A stretch of DNA of 64,000 nucleotides, taken from NCBI GenBank assembly GCA_003971905.1, contig RSEE01000032.1, forward strand, positions 186,001 to 250,000, written 5' to 3'. Every line of letters begins with the position of its first letter. Position 1 is the stretch's first letter. The DNA is from Moniliella sp. 'wahieum' (taxonomy: Eukaryota; Basidiomycota; Moniliellomycetes; Moniliellales; Moniliellaceae). The position numbers and the translations under genes were made by a program. The notes under the pieces are model-generated. The model saw only the letters and a program-made list of their open reading frames with translations, had not been told where the DNA came from and ran no database searches. Of the stretch, positions 35,353-46,808 are shown piece after piece.

Positions 35353-36511
35353 TCTGGTTCGAGGTGGTCCTGGTGCTCTGAAGAGGGCGGGAGGGGAGGA
35401 GGGGGGAAGTAGGAGAACAGATAAGAGTTGGAAAGGTGGTTGTTAAAAGATGGCGAAAAAGAGTCGATGGAGGCGCAGTTGTATGCATGCCGGGGAGAAA
35501 GCACGAAAATCGTTTTGCAACGCAGATATAGCTCTCGAGATGTGAGTACTGTGAGTGCCGGAGGAGCAAGCGTGAGCGTTGCTCGAGTACTGTGGATCGT
35601 GTGCGTTGTTGCCGGTCGACACGGATAGCACGCGCAGCCGTTATCAAATAGCTGGATGTGACTCGGTTCCGCCCCTTGCGAATAACGGGCCAGATGTTGC
35701 GGTGAGAGGGTGGTTGTGGGAAAGAGTGTGGATGTAGGAGAGATATATTTAGCAAACGGACGTCTGCTGGACATGGGGCGTCGGGGGCACAGTGCCACAC
35801 GGTGGTATATACTTCAGGGCGCTTCCGAGAGAGAATAGCGACCTGCATCTTCAGTCTCAGCCGTTCGTTCCGCGTATTACATGTCACACTCGTCCCAGGG
35901 ATGTTCTGGCGGGTTGGCTTTGAGGTCAGTGTGCGTGTGGCGCTGGCGCGCTGTTTAGCCCAGGCTGTGTATATATAGTAGCCTAACAGCCCCCACAGTC
36001 CTGCTAATGTATCGCAACCCATCCCACGGCGCCAGTGTTCGGCTGCGCTTCCCCGCTGCTGCTGCTGCCCAGCTGGGGACGAGCTGGGGCCAACTGCCCC
36101 TGAAATGTTCACCCTCAACCAAATTGGTCGAATAGGCGCAATTTGGCTATCGTGAGCTTTAAGACTCTCGAATGGATAATGACGTTAATGACGTCCCACT
36201 GTGCATCCATATCGGCCCACACCCAACAGGCTGGCAAAGCTCCGTTCTGGTCAAGCTGATGCTGCTGCTCATTAGCCGCACCTTTTGGATACATTCCCCT
36301 TCATCGACATCATCTCTATTACCTCGTCTCCGCAAGTGCCGTCATTCATGTTTGCTGTTGTGGAGGCAGGCCGTTTGCCTCAGGTCCAGCCTGTCCGCAG
36401 GTAAGACCCACAGACAGGACACGAGAATCAAAATACAGACGAAATATGAAACCACGTGACGCACCAGCCTCTGTGCTGATTGTGTGAGATTCTACTAATA
36501 ACAGCCTGGTC
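35353..36511. other. Intergenic, no gene seen
   Basis: About 1.15 kb upstream of the minus-strand Ser-rich gene and of the plus-strand KEN-box gene, so it should hold both promoters. TATA-like sequences occur near 35743 and 35970. A frame at 35279-36118 (minus) lacks recognisable features. Confidence 0.4.
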
Positions 36512-38686
36512 TTGCCGACCGAGAGTTGGATGTGCACCACCATCCATCCCCATCTCCATCTCCGTTTTCATCTTCATCTGAAGCGACACAGCATGCTCAA
36601 CCCTGAGATCGACCCTGACACACTTCCTCCGTCTAAGGCGGCTACTACAGTGTCATATGTCTCCCAGTTACCGCGCGGCTGCGCGCCGGCGACGCCAGCA
36701 GGCGCTTGCCCCTCCCGCCACCCGCTCATCAGCGCATCATAGTAGGATCACAATGACCACATCGAAACCTTTGAGCTTGCCGGTACCAGACAAGCAATCC
36801 CCTTTATATGTCCTGGATCATGTACCTGCGCCATCTCATGTTCAGCATCGCCAGTCTCCTATAACTCCCCAACGTCTTGACCTTATGCCCCCAGTGATTC
36901 TGTCAACGTATGAGGCCAACTCTGCCTAGGCTTTCATTGCGAGCCAACAGCGGCCTGCACACCCCAAATGTTCTCCATACACGATCATCTGGGAGGATTA
37001 TGTTCCACAAGAAACAAGGAACCCCTATCAACCGATGTGGATGGCCTGAAGATGGGTTCGGAGAGTTTCATGTCCCTGACCAAACTCCCACTCCAGGACA
37101 CACCCCGCTGCACCACACGGCACAGTTTCCTCGCCTTGGCACAGTTTCCTCGGCTTTGATTCATTTTCCCTAGAGGAGGCGAAGGGGCAGAGCTGGGATC
37201 GTCCTAGCAAGCCATCTTCGGTAGAGGAAGCATGGATAGATCTTGTCCTCACGCCTAGTGAGCGCGTGTGGCAGCCGTCCAGCGTGCCTCTTTTGTCGGA
37301 GCACAAGGAGGCTATCGCTCCCCGCCGCCCCACCGCCAAGCAAAGCGTCTAATCTCTGGTATGGGCCACACCTCGCTCCTCCCTCACTGGCCATTAGAAC
37401 ACTCTAACACTACCACTCTGGGACGATATGCCGCGCTCACTGAGCCCACGATGATCCTTTCAAGTCCTCCCAGAGCCAGCAGGATGTATTTTGTCTTCTC
37501 CAGAAGCTCAAGGTCGATGCAAGAGACAAGGCAAAGAGGGCCGATCCAAACCTCCATTCTTCAACTATGAAGAGAGGGGCGACGTCTCCTATTACCTCTA
37601 TCGATAAGTGTCTGCCCTCCCGTGCAAATAAAGAACGAACAGATCAGAAGAGGAATTCGTTTCGACCATCGACAATTTGGGTTACGATATACCCCCCATG
37701 GACCAGCTTCCACACTCGAATCATTCTTTCTTCGCGGCCTTCCATTCCTTGTCCGACATTGCACCAGGCCCCAACGGTACTCCTACACTGAAGGGCCAGA
37801 CTTCCTTTGTGACGGCTTTTCCCCCTGATGAGGACGGAGAAAAGAAACAAGACCAAACTGACTCTGTGAGCTCCTTGGCAAAGATGATACCTTGGCAATT
37901 CGTCGTACCTGCAGTTCCGCCGAAGCCCCATGCGTTGGTGCAGCAGAGGTATCGGCATTGAAGAAGCAATTTGGCGCACAACCTAAGTTAGATTCGGTCG
38001 AAGAGAGGCACGATGCCTCTTATTATTGTGCTGTGGAGCGCACAGAAAGCCATCAAGATGCTGTCCAAGGGCCTTTACAGTTGGATGCAAAACCGCCAGA
38101 AAGAATCCAAGTCTCTTTCCCGCCTATTCGTTCCTGCCCTTCGACACCACGTTGCATACCAATGCTTTCATTCCCGCCACCTTGGTCTTGCCTGCAGAGA
38201 GAGACCAAGTTCATAGCCAGGACACTTCGTTCCACACAGCACCTACAAACCAAGATTCTTTAATCATACCAGCAAGCGGTTCTGGCTGCCTAGGCGCAGG
38301 TCCTAGCCCAGCCAAGAGCCACCATGCCCCAACATCAATGCCTTCTCGGTTTCAACAGATGGGGATCCGGACCTCTCGGCCCCAACGTTTGCACTCCTTT
38401 GATGCCCCAGCCCCCAAAGCAAGTGCAGGTAGTGTACGGAGGCTCACTGTCTATGAAATAAACGGAACCACGGCGCCCTTTAACGTTGAAGCCAGCCGCA
38501 CGACTCGCTCATCAGGCCCGGGGAGAAGATACTCGTTCCCGTGTGCAGCCTGGGGAAGGTGTCGAACGCGCTCCCATGTCCAAGGTGCAAGTTCAGGCCA
38601 CTGCCTCTCAGGCTCTTCGGCCAGCTGCTCTGTTGGTTAAGGCGAAGAAGGGTCATGAGAACAAGGAGAATATCCCTTATAGGTAG
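36512..38686 (+). CDS. Unrecognised low-complexity protein ending in a KEN-box motif
   Basis: Not recognised. Overlapping plus-strand frames with protein-like composition span about 2.1 kb. Informative blocks: SVEEAWIDLVLTPSERVW (about 37215), KLKVDARDKAKRADPNLHS (about 37505), then NLGYDIPPMDQLPHSNHSFFAAFHSL (about 37675). The last frame ends AKKGHENKENIPYR and a stop at 38686. ENKENIP is a good match to the KEN degron used by APC/C-Cdh1 (known from cell-cycle proteins), so a cell-cycle regulated protein is a reasonable guess and no more. Start is unclear: ATGs at 36512 or 36657 are candidates. At least five frame changes are needed. It is convergent with the alpha/beta hydrolase, 175 bases away. 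Confidence 0.4.
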
Positions 38687-38861
38687 GGAGCCTTTTGACA
38701 AACTGTGACCATCACCTTCTCATGCATCGTATCGAGATGCATCGTGTATATATATGTGTACTTCTTTTTCTACAACTTGGCGCAATGAAAAGTGTTCTGT
38801 GTTTCGCCATGCGCAGAGACTGTGCAGCTCCAGGGGGGCACATGTGCTGACAGGTACATAA

Positions 38862-40026
38862 TTAGTTGGCCAAGGCCTTGGTGACGAAAGCCCAATAGTC
38901 GTCCATGATGTTGTCCGGTGCATCCTCTTCTTCTGCGTTGTGCTCCATGGTCAGCAACCCATCCGTCTTCCACCAGGCAACGAAACATACCATCAAATTG
39001 ACTAGAGAGCGACCAATGCGAAAATCAATCATCGTTCGGTCAGTAATCACAGCGAGGCGACGAACAAAGCCAACGTACTGATCCTTGCCAGCAAGCTCGT
39101 GGTATTCCACTTTCCAACCCAAGTTGGTAGCCACCTGGGCCAGTTCGCGTCCCTGCGCCACATCCACGGCCATGTCTGCATCACCATGAACGATGAACAT
39201 ATTCATCGCTGGCCCTTTAACACGAATTTGCTCCTGCTCCGAAGTGATCCACCGAGGAACCTCATATTCTTCCAGCATCCCTTGAGCGATCTGTTCCGGA
39301 GAAAAGTTAAGTAGATGAAGGCCATAGCTGGTTGCAAATTGTTGGGCATAAGGGTAGAGCAGATTCCGCAGCGGGTCCGCCCCCTTGCCCACCCCTTCTT
39401 TGGTGGCAAGGGAAAGTGTATCCCATTCATCGGGATCGGTGTTGCTCACAGCGGGGGCAGTGGGGTCGACCAATGTGGCCCAACGCTCGTCTTGAGCAAT
39501 GTGGGCGGGGAGGGACCCCTTATAAGGCACCCGCGGCTCGGACCAAAACGGGCTGTTGAAAGTGGTGATCGGATAAATCAAAGCAAGCCCCTTGATCTGC
39601 TGCAACTCGGGTGCACCTAACGGAACAGATGATGTTTTCCCAAGCCCCAGCCAAGCGGCCAAGTAACCCCCCACCGAGCTGCCCGACACGACGACACGGG
39701 TGGGATCAACAGTGTGAGGGAGCAGTTGCGGGAGGGTGTGTAGGGCCCAAAGAAAGGCGTCGCCCACGTCGGTCAGGATGGTGGGGAGACGAACTTGGGG
39801 CGCCAAACGGTAGTCGGGGCTGACGACGATGAGGCGATGCAGGTTTACAGCGCGACGCATGTGCGGGGGCACGGCTTGGCGCCGACCTTGGACACAGCCC
39901 CCGCCATGGATCCAAAACAGGATGGGGCAGGGTTCGGCGGTAGGGAGTAGAGAGGAGATGCACATCGACCTTGAGCGCCAGATCTCCAACCGTCTTGTAC
40001 ACAAACGTCTGGATCTGATCTGCCAT
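38862..40026 (-). CDS. Alpha/beta-hydrolase fold-3 family protein (esterase/lipase-like)
   Basis: Cytosolic-type alpha/beta hydrolase of the HSL-like group. ATG 40026 gives MADQIQTFVYKTVGDLALKVDVH. After one frame change near 39950 the rest is one clean frame. The oxyanion motif is WIHGGGCVQG, followed by VVSPDYRLAPQ. The nucleophile elbow is GSSVGGY (Ser). The Asp is likely in VHGDADMAVD. Where the family usually has its catalytic His ('GxxHxF'), this protein reads LAGKDQYVGF, with Gln in that place. Length about 385 residues is normal. Substrate unknown; related fungal proteins act on small esters or N-formylkynurenine, which I cannot confirm here. The lost His suggests reduced or altered activity, unless the His lies elsewhere. 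Confidence 0.82.
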
Positions 40027-40204
40027 GCTGACGGGTAGAGGTGGAGATGGAGGTTGAGACGAAGAATGGTGCGGGAGGCAGCGGCGGATAAAAACGTTCA
40101 GACAATATTGATATGACGCGCCAAAATCGCTGAATCAATTAATTGGCTCCCAGCACCGGCCCGCAGGGCGGAGAACCGAGATGAGCTGTGGCTGTCCGAC
40201 GGCA

Positions 40205-40241
40205 CGTTAACGTTTAACGTTAACGCGTTAACGTCGTTAAC
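40205..40241. repeat. GTTAACGTTAAC palindrome cluster
   Basis: Four to five GTTAAC/TTAACG words in 37 bp (GTTAACGTTTAACGTTAACGCGTTAACGTCGTTAACC type), each a perfect palindrome at its core. Confidence 0.85.
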
Positions 40242-40282
40242 CGCGGCAACTATGGGGAAGCTGACGGGGTGACATGGTGATG

Positions 40283-40355
40283 GCGCTGATGCGCTGACGC
40301 GCTGACGCACTGATGCGCTGACGCACTGATGCGCTGATGCGCTGACGCGCTGACG
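40283..40355 (+). repeat. GCTGACGC / ACTGATGC tandem array, about 8 units
   Basis: Units of about 8-10 bp alternating GCTGACGC, GCTGATGC and ACTGATGC over 73 bp, about 40 bp from the GTTAAC cluster. Both strands are open but give only low-complexity peptides, so it is a satellite-like repeat rather than coding DNA. Confidence 0.85.
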
Positions 40356-41207
40356 GCGTTGGCAGCTGACGCGGCTGACGTGGCACTGACAAGCTAGCAT
40401 AATATTCATTTTTTGCCTTAATTTGACCTTTCCTGAGGCTGAATTGAGAATTCAATCACAGCAGCACACCCGACCTTTCTGTTTTGCCTGGTAAGCTCCG
40501 CTGTTCTACATCGGTGTTGAAGAAACCTCCGTCCCCACAGTCCCACAATCCCAACAATCCGATCATATCTGAGTCCGGCATGGCCCGGAGGGGGACGACG
40601 AGCTGATGCACTGTCAACGTCAACACGAGCCGAGATGGAGCGTGGGAAAAAGAGTCAGAAGCTAAAGGAGCGTATACCCTGTGGTTTCGTGGTGGGCTCG
40701 CGACAAGGATGCACATACCTATGATGAATAGAGATGTACCAGCAACCAATGAGCGTGGTGTTTCCCACGTTCGTATCACGACCACGGCGGCTCTTTATAC
40801 ATCCTTTCGCGTCGCCGCGACACGAGTGCCCAAGAAGGATGTTGGTCCAGCACTGATGCCTGAGGCCAGAACCCAGACGTGGCTAAGCCCCCTCTTCCGC
40901 CCCAGGTGGATGTTACGTAGAGTTAACGTAAATGAATGTGATCGGCATTCACAGCATGTTGTGTGGTTGGAAATTGGAAGTCTAAAAGCAGTTCCCCTTC
41001 CCTCCCTTCGCATGGTCCCAACTGCCAAAAGAGATGTACATGAGATGAACGGTACACGATGCATGATGCATTGCCCAGTCTTGGCATTGAATATTAACAT
41101 GTGACAAGGGAGCAAGATCGAGGGTGGGTATTAAAGATAGGGGCCAGGGGTGGGCTCTAGGTGGGAGAGTTGGCAGCAGATCAAAGTCAGTAGCTATCTC
41201 TGGAACG

Positions 41208-42541
41208 TCAATGTCTTGTGGTAGCATGCACGCTCAACCGAGGCGGGGATTTGAGCATAGCTTGCACCCACTCGTACACCCCAAATGTTACCCCAATGGA
41301 AGGAGCCACCTTGAGCAAGTTGGGCCAAAGACCACGGTAGAGGCCAGGAGGCCATCGGTACGGATGATGGTAGCAAACACATCGTATGTCGTCTTGTCAT
41401 TGTAGCCCAACTTGGCCTTTCCATCGGGCATGCCAGCCACTTGCATCCTTCTCCGTAGTACGTCGAGTGGGTAGGTAAGTGTGGGAAATGCTACCTGCAA
41501 CGGCACCCGCAATCAACTTCTCCACCCCCGTCACGCTTTCTTCGGGGGAAGCCAAGGCTGCCCACATTTGGATCGCAGACCCAGTCCAACCGACTGTGGG
41601 TCCGTGAGCACGCACCGAGTCTCGTGCATGTACAATCCATCCTCGAAGATATTCGTAGATAAAGAAGTTCCCAGCAACGTAAGGCGCCACTCCTGAGCCA
41701 TGTGGCATTGTCAATACGGGGGACAGGACGGGAAAGGGCAGAATGGGACAGAAAACAGAGAGATACAACGTACCAAACTGACAGGGATGCAGCCGCGGTA
41801 CAGCCCGCGCATGCCGCCCTCTTCACGATATACTTGGACGGTCATGGCCCAGATGCCAGGGATCTTGGGTGGACTTGCGGTAACTGTTGCCGCACCTCCT
41901 ACGGGAACCGCCTGGGACTGCTGGACCATCACATCAGCCGTGGCAATAGAGATGCGGGCACGGACAAGATCGGGGGTAGGTAGACGCGACGCTGGTGATG
42001 CCGCCAATGCTCCAGCAGTGAAGCGAGCAAAAGGAGAAAGATGGGTTAGGCCCGGTTGTTGGTGGATCGGGCGTGGCAAAGTTGACCTTGAGCACCTCGT
42101 ACGTAGCAAATTGAACAGCGCTGTAGGGAGCAATGCGGAGGCAGTTGATCCCGTTTCCTCGGAACAAGCCCGGGACTCCCTCTTGCTGGACCATCTTTTT
42201 GAGTCCTTGCCATACGCCTGAGTAGGAGCCCTTGGCTCGAACCCCTTGGCTGGTTTGTGCGGCTGGACCTGCATGATGATTTTGAGGCGCTCGAGAGGGG
42301 AGACAACGGTGCGGCTAGCAGCACCGGCGGCACCGCCAGCAATGAAGTAGGACAACAGCTTGTCTTGGTCGAAAGCTGAAGACTGTGGCCGGGAGAGTGG
42401 TCGGGGCGAGGATAGAGACGCGGGCGGAGCAGCGTGAGGCCACGACGAGTCTTGACGTGGGTCGGTGGGCACGGCCTCAGCGGCAGCGACGCTAACGGGC
42501 GGGTCATGCCACTGGTACGGGCTCGTCGTTTCCTCGCGCAT
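41208..42541 (-). CDS. Mitochondrial carrier family protein, YPR011C-like (APS/PAPS carrier type)
   Basis: Inner-membrane solute carrier with three repeats. ATG 42541 opens a 45-residue Pro/Ser-rich leader. Repeat 1: FIAGGAAGAASRTVVSPLERLKIIMQVQ, then VPGLFRGNGINCLRIAPYSAVQFATYE. Repeat 2: the TYPLDLVRARIS signature in part, then PPGIWAMTVQVYREEGGMRGLYRGCIPVSL. An 80-nt intron (41694-41773, GTACGT...CTCAG) follows, then VAPYVAGNFFIYEYLR. Repeat 3: LTYPLDVLRRRMQVAGM and GLYRGLWPNLLKVAPSIGVTFGVYEW, ending HATTRH and stop at 41208. The RTVVSP, PPGIW and VAPYVA blocks match yeast YPR011C, reported to move adenosine 5'-phosphosulfate and PAPS, better than the CoA carrier Leu5; the substrate is inferred. 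About five frame changes. Confidence 0.85.
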
Positions 42542-45260
42542 TACGGCAAAGAGAGGTGAAAAGCTTTGGTGGAAGGGAGAGTGGGTGGGGTGGTTTGTGG
42601 AGGGAAGTGGCTGGTTGTTGCTCTGAGAACAAGACACTCCCCTGCCCATGCGTAATGGATAAGGCGGGGAGGGCGCAAGGCGTAAAGCGGGAGACGCGAG
42701 GTGCGGAGTATTAACAGCCTGCTGGGCAAGACAGCCAATTTCAGGTCCGGGGCAGAAGCAGCGGTTGAACGTACGTTGACCAGTCCCCGGTTGAGCTTCA
42801 AGCTTCAAGCTTCAAGCTTCAAGTGAAGCTTCAAGGCAGCCGCAGCCACAGGCAAGGTCGCCGTCATCAGTGCATCAGCCACTGTCCCCTGTCACCGATC
42901 GCTTCCGAGCGCAGCCGAAGGCGGAGATGGGACCTGCGCCCACAGTGGCCTGGGCCTGATGCCGGCTGCCGGCCAGCGGAGACTGGCGATCTGGGGCGCA
43001 GCCGGCTGTGCTCCCATGCTGCCGCCGGGTTGGGCCGGGCAGAGCAGGCGCACGCACACGGCTGCTGCGCCTTGCGCAGCCCATGGCTCAGAACACGGGG
43101 CAGCTTGCGGAGCCGCATCGGCCGGACAGACTGGCATGCTAATACCGCGTTTCCCACCCCACTGATCCACCGCCGCCGCCTCTCGGACTCATCCACTTCG
43201 GCCTCATCAAGTGCATCCCTCTCCTCAGGCCTGAGCCTCAGGCCTCATCGATCATCTCATCGCATCATCTCATCAATCGGCGGCCGTAACGCGCAAGGCG
43301 GCCTCAGGCCTCAGGCACGCACGGACCCACAGAACCCACAAGAGCGCTCGCTGGCTCAGCGCTCAGCCTGAGTGCCTCAGCCCTTTTCATTCATTTCCCA
43401 CCAGCCGCTCGACGCCTGCGGATGAGAGATGCCCGTCCTCTTCACAGACTGCTATGTTTATCAGACCTCGGCAGCCTGCCTATTAACGTCATTAACTGAC
43501 TCTCTATTCAGCGTTCAGCTTGAGCATCAACCAATTCAGTTGGGGTTCGCTTGTCTGCCTCCCCACCAGCACCATATAATCCCATCGCTGGGCTTGGCGA
43601 ACCGACGAGGACCAACATACTGAGATCCAATCGCAAGTACCAGGAGGCAAAGGGGGGGACGGCAGGGGCACAGTGTGCGGCGGTTCCGATGGTGTCTCAA
43701 GCACCAAGGCGGACCTTATTCATTATGCTGCTAGTACAAAACAATGGACACTTCTTCTTCATCTTCCTCTCCGTCTTAATGAGTGCGAGGATAAAGTCGA
43801 ATACATGCGTTACGCGTTATGCAGACTCCGTCATGCATCATAAGGCCTAAGGCCTGCATCCTGTGATTGTAGCGCCTCACCGGTCACCCCCCTCCATCCA
43901 GCAGGACCTTGCTCACCCTGTTTCCCCTTGATGCATTGAGCCCCACGGACCTGGCTGATTCTATGCTCATCAGCTCGCACAGTTGTTTGTATTCAAGCAC
44001 ACAAGATCTGCAGCTTCACTGGCAGGCGCAACAAAAATACTATAGTCCCAGTACACAAACTATAGTTGTGATCCAGAACTTGGCGTATATTGGTAGTGGC
44101 GAAGACGATGTGCACTGAGTCTAGAGTAATATATCCACGAGTAGGTCTCTCCTGACGGTCGGAGGGGGCGGAGGAGACGGGAGTGGAGTTCAGAAAACGT
44201 AGAAAACCATGTGAGAGAGAAGGGGACAATGCGAACCAGAGGTCAATCATACCATTGAGGGAAGGCCCTCTGCCTCGTCTATGCCTCTAGGTAGCTACAT
44301 GCAACTGCTGTTGCAATTGGCGGAGAGAGCGTGTACATCTTAGCGCCAGCAGACTACACTCATTCCCCTCCTGTTGGGCGGTGACTCCTTCCTTCCCTTC
44401 CCGCGCCCGTATCGATGACAATGTGAATGAGGAGGAAGGCCAAAAATATATCTCCAGTCGTCCTGAATGAAGCGACGAAGAAGGTATGGCAAAACGGTGA
44501 ATGAGACGCCTTTGGGGTTACCTTTGTTTGGCCTGAAGTACAAAAGAGCGTGAAAGGGTGTGTCCTCAAATTGCCGTTTGGAACCTTAGGAGGTTCAGGC
44601 GCCAGCTACGGAACAAAAGCTGGGACCTTGCCGACGACTTGGGCAGGATGCCGCGCATCAGAGCGTGACAAGTCGCGTGAGGCACTGCAATGTGCAGCGG
44701 ACAGAAAAAGGTGGGTTGGGGAGAGCGATTTAGGCACAGGGTGTAGGTAGGACGTCATGTTGTCCTTCATAGCAGGCGTGTGGAGGCACTGGACGATTGT
44801 GGTGAAGGCTTGCCATAGTTTAAACTGGGGCCAGCCCATTTACCGCTGCAAACGACGTGGGGCTAGACACGACGATTTCCGTTCAAACCGCACACTGCTT
44901 CCCAGTACTTCGCCGTCCCTTGCCACCCAACTGGGACTCAGGGGAACAGACGCCAACATCAACCCGTTTTTCATGTTGATGAACCGTCACATCTCACACT
45001 TAAAAAGATATACATTCTACGTGACTGGAATCAAAACTGGGGGCACAGGCGAAATCAGGAGGGGCATACGGCAGTATGGATTTTGGGGTGCGGTTGACCA
45101 GCAGCCTCAGACGACAGTCCAAAGCATGGCCACGTAGGGAGGTTGGTCGAGGAATGTTGAGGGTCCCCACGCATCCTCTCTACCAGTCAAGTGCAATCAT
45201 AGTGGGTGGTAAACCGGGCAGGGGGGAGGAGGGGGGGGGAGTGGGTTGACGGCGACTGAT
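42542..45260. other. Long intergenic region
   Basis: 2.7 kb with no supported gene. The first kilobase is GC-rich and holds the GCTTGAA array and CTCAGGCCTCAGGC/AGCGCTCAGC words (43210-43380). The remainder is AT-richer and unremarkable. The plus frame at 44757-45137 is open for 126 codons but has no feature I recognise. Confidence 0.45.
42794..42834 (-). repeat. (GCTTGAA)n heptamer array, minus orientation
   Basis: GCTTCAAGCTTCAAGCTTCAAGCTTCAAGTGAAGCTTCAAG: about five copies of the 7-mer whose complement is GCTTGAA. The same unit, opposite strand, forms the array at 61631-61680. Confidence 0.9.
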
Positions 45261-45831
45261 TTACTCGTCGTCCCTCCTCCTCGTCGCCACCCTCAGCCGC
45301 AGCCTTGGCGCGCTTGCGCTTCACACGCCCTCACGGCCAACCGCCGTAGGGCGAGTTGAGAGCAAAGTCAATGTGCTTCTGGCTGTCGAGGCGGACGACA
45401 ACGAGGGCACGTTAACAATCTGCTTGCCGACGCGAATGTGGCGCTGGCGGATGAGCACGCGAGCGTGTGGATCGACTTGGCCAGGCCGGTCTTGAAGACC
45501 TGGGTCTGGAAGGCGCTCGAGGAAGTCCTAACGGTGAGGGACAGCACGTAGTCAAGACGCATGCGCGTCTCGTCGAGCACACCAATGCGGACCAAACGAC
45601 GAATAATGGCGTTGCCCTAAAACAGACGCTTGGGGTCCTTCTCGCAGCTTCAGCAGCTCACGGGCGCACGCCGACGAATCTTGGAAAGGGTGAGGGAGAT
45701 ACGCCAGATCTCAGTCTTGTTCGAAGACCGTACTCGCCAGCCAGCTTGAGCTCCGAGTCGAGACGTGAAGCCTCAAAGGGACGACGGGGAACCTTGTAGG
45801 TCTTCGACTGCTTCCGCGGTGCCAGAGGCAT
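45261..45831 (-). CDS. RPS9: 40S ribosomal protein uS4 (S9)
   Basis: Small ribosomal subunit protein binding the 18S 5' domain. ATG 45831 starts [37 protein letters not shown], matching eukaryotic uS4 from residue 1. Then in other frames [51 protein letters not shown] and [12 protein letters not shown], ending in an acidic tail and stop at 45261. Length about 190 residues fits. At least five frame changes. A likely 5' UTR intron lies upstream at 45837-45917 (AAG|GTGAGT...TATGCAG), ending six bases before the ATG. Divergent from eL21, about 500 bases apart. Confidence 0.95.
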
Positions 45832-46330
45832 ATTGTCTGCATACGGCCATTCCGGTCAGTATTGCCCTTTCCTGCACCACCAGCGTGGAGCGCCCCGGCG
45901 TGGGCAACACTACTCACCTTGACGTTGAGTTTGGCGGACGTGCGGGTCAACTGTCCAGACGCAAAAACGAGCAATGCCAGCACGCAGCAACGCACGAAGG
46001 CGGGCACAGCACTGCGGCAGTGTTCCGCGCAAAAACCAAATGAGGACACTCGCCCTGTGCAAATTGGTGCCGCAGTAGATCCAATAGGGTTGCTGCCGCC
46101 CGCCCCCCGAGTGTTGGAGCTTAGCCAGCGTCCTCCTGGACCACCACATAAGGCCAAACTTCGACCTCGGTGAGTTGCACGCCAGCCTATGGGGTGTGGC
46201 ATCGTGGAAGGCCAGGGGAGAGAGCGCCACGGAAGCATCTGATCCAACCCTTCCTGTTGCGCAGCACTCCATGCGGCTCCAGGTATTTGACGTGACCCCT
46301 AACTGACCCTTGTGCTTTTTTTGTCCAGCC
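45832..46330. promoter_or_regulatory. Divergent ribosomal protein promoter with probable 5' UTR introns on both sides
   Basis: The RPS9 side has a GTGAGT...CAG intron (45837-45917). The eL21 side shows CTAAC branch, T-rich tract and TGTCCAG two bases before the ATG (about 46300-46328), an acceptor whose donor I could not place. The centre about 45920-46290 should hold both promoters. Confidence 0.6.
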
Positions 46331-46808
46331 ATGCCCCATTCCTTCGGTTACCGGGCGCCGACGCGCGACCTCTTCAAGCGCGGTTTCCGCCAGCACGGTC
46401 AGATCCCCCTGCGACCTACTGCGGACCTTTACCACGTTGGCGACATTGTCGCGACATCAAGGCCACGGTGCTATCAGAAGGGTATGCCGCACAGACTACC
46501 ACGGCCGCACTGGTGTGGTGTACAACGTGGCTCCCCGTGCGGGGGGTGTGATCATCTACAAGATTGTGGGTGGCCGCTACATGGAGAAGCGCGTCAACGT
46601 TCGTGTGGAGCACGTCAAGCAATCCAAGGCCGTGACGACTTCCTGGCCCGCGTCAAGTCGAACGCGGAGAAGAGGCCATTGCGAAGGAGGCCGGCGAAAC
46701 GTTCGACCTTAAGCGCCGTCCCGCTCTTCCCCGTGACGCCCGCGTCATCAAGACGGAGGACAACCTCCCCGAGACGCTCGCGCCCATTGCCTACGACACT
46801 ACATTTAA
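46331..46808 (+). CDS. RPL21: 60S ribosomal protein eL21
   Basis: Large-subunit ribosomal protein. ATG 46331 gives MPHSFGYRAPTRDLFKRGFRQHGQIPL, then YHVGDIV, QKGMPH, DYHGRTGVVYNVAPRAGGVIIYKIVGGRYMEKRVNVRVEHVKQSK in shifted frames, FLARVKSNAEKR, and PRDARVIKTEDNLPETLAPIAYDTTF. The stop is not in frame as written; one more T in the TTT near 46804 would give TAA, as expected for a protein that ends here. About 160 residues, normal. Four to five frame changes, all consistent with lost bases. The ATG directly follows a splice acceptor-like CCAG. Confidence 0.95.

Larger units (their letters stand above)
40027..41207. other. Intergenic with GTTAAC and GCTGACGC repeat islands
   Basis: Upstream of the hydrolase and downstream of the mitochondrial carrier. 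No supported gene. It holds the two repeat islands listed separately, and an ATGCATGATGCATT word near 41058. Confidence 0.5.

Noticed and set aside
42225-42250. tRNA T-arm-like GGCTCGAACCCC
   Set aside because: It lies inside the carrier gene and there is no cloverleaf around it.
44757-45137. 126-codon open frame
   Set aside because: No composition bias, motif or family resemblance; position between long intergenic DNA gives no support.
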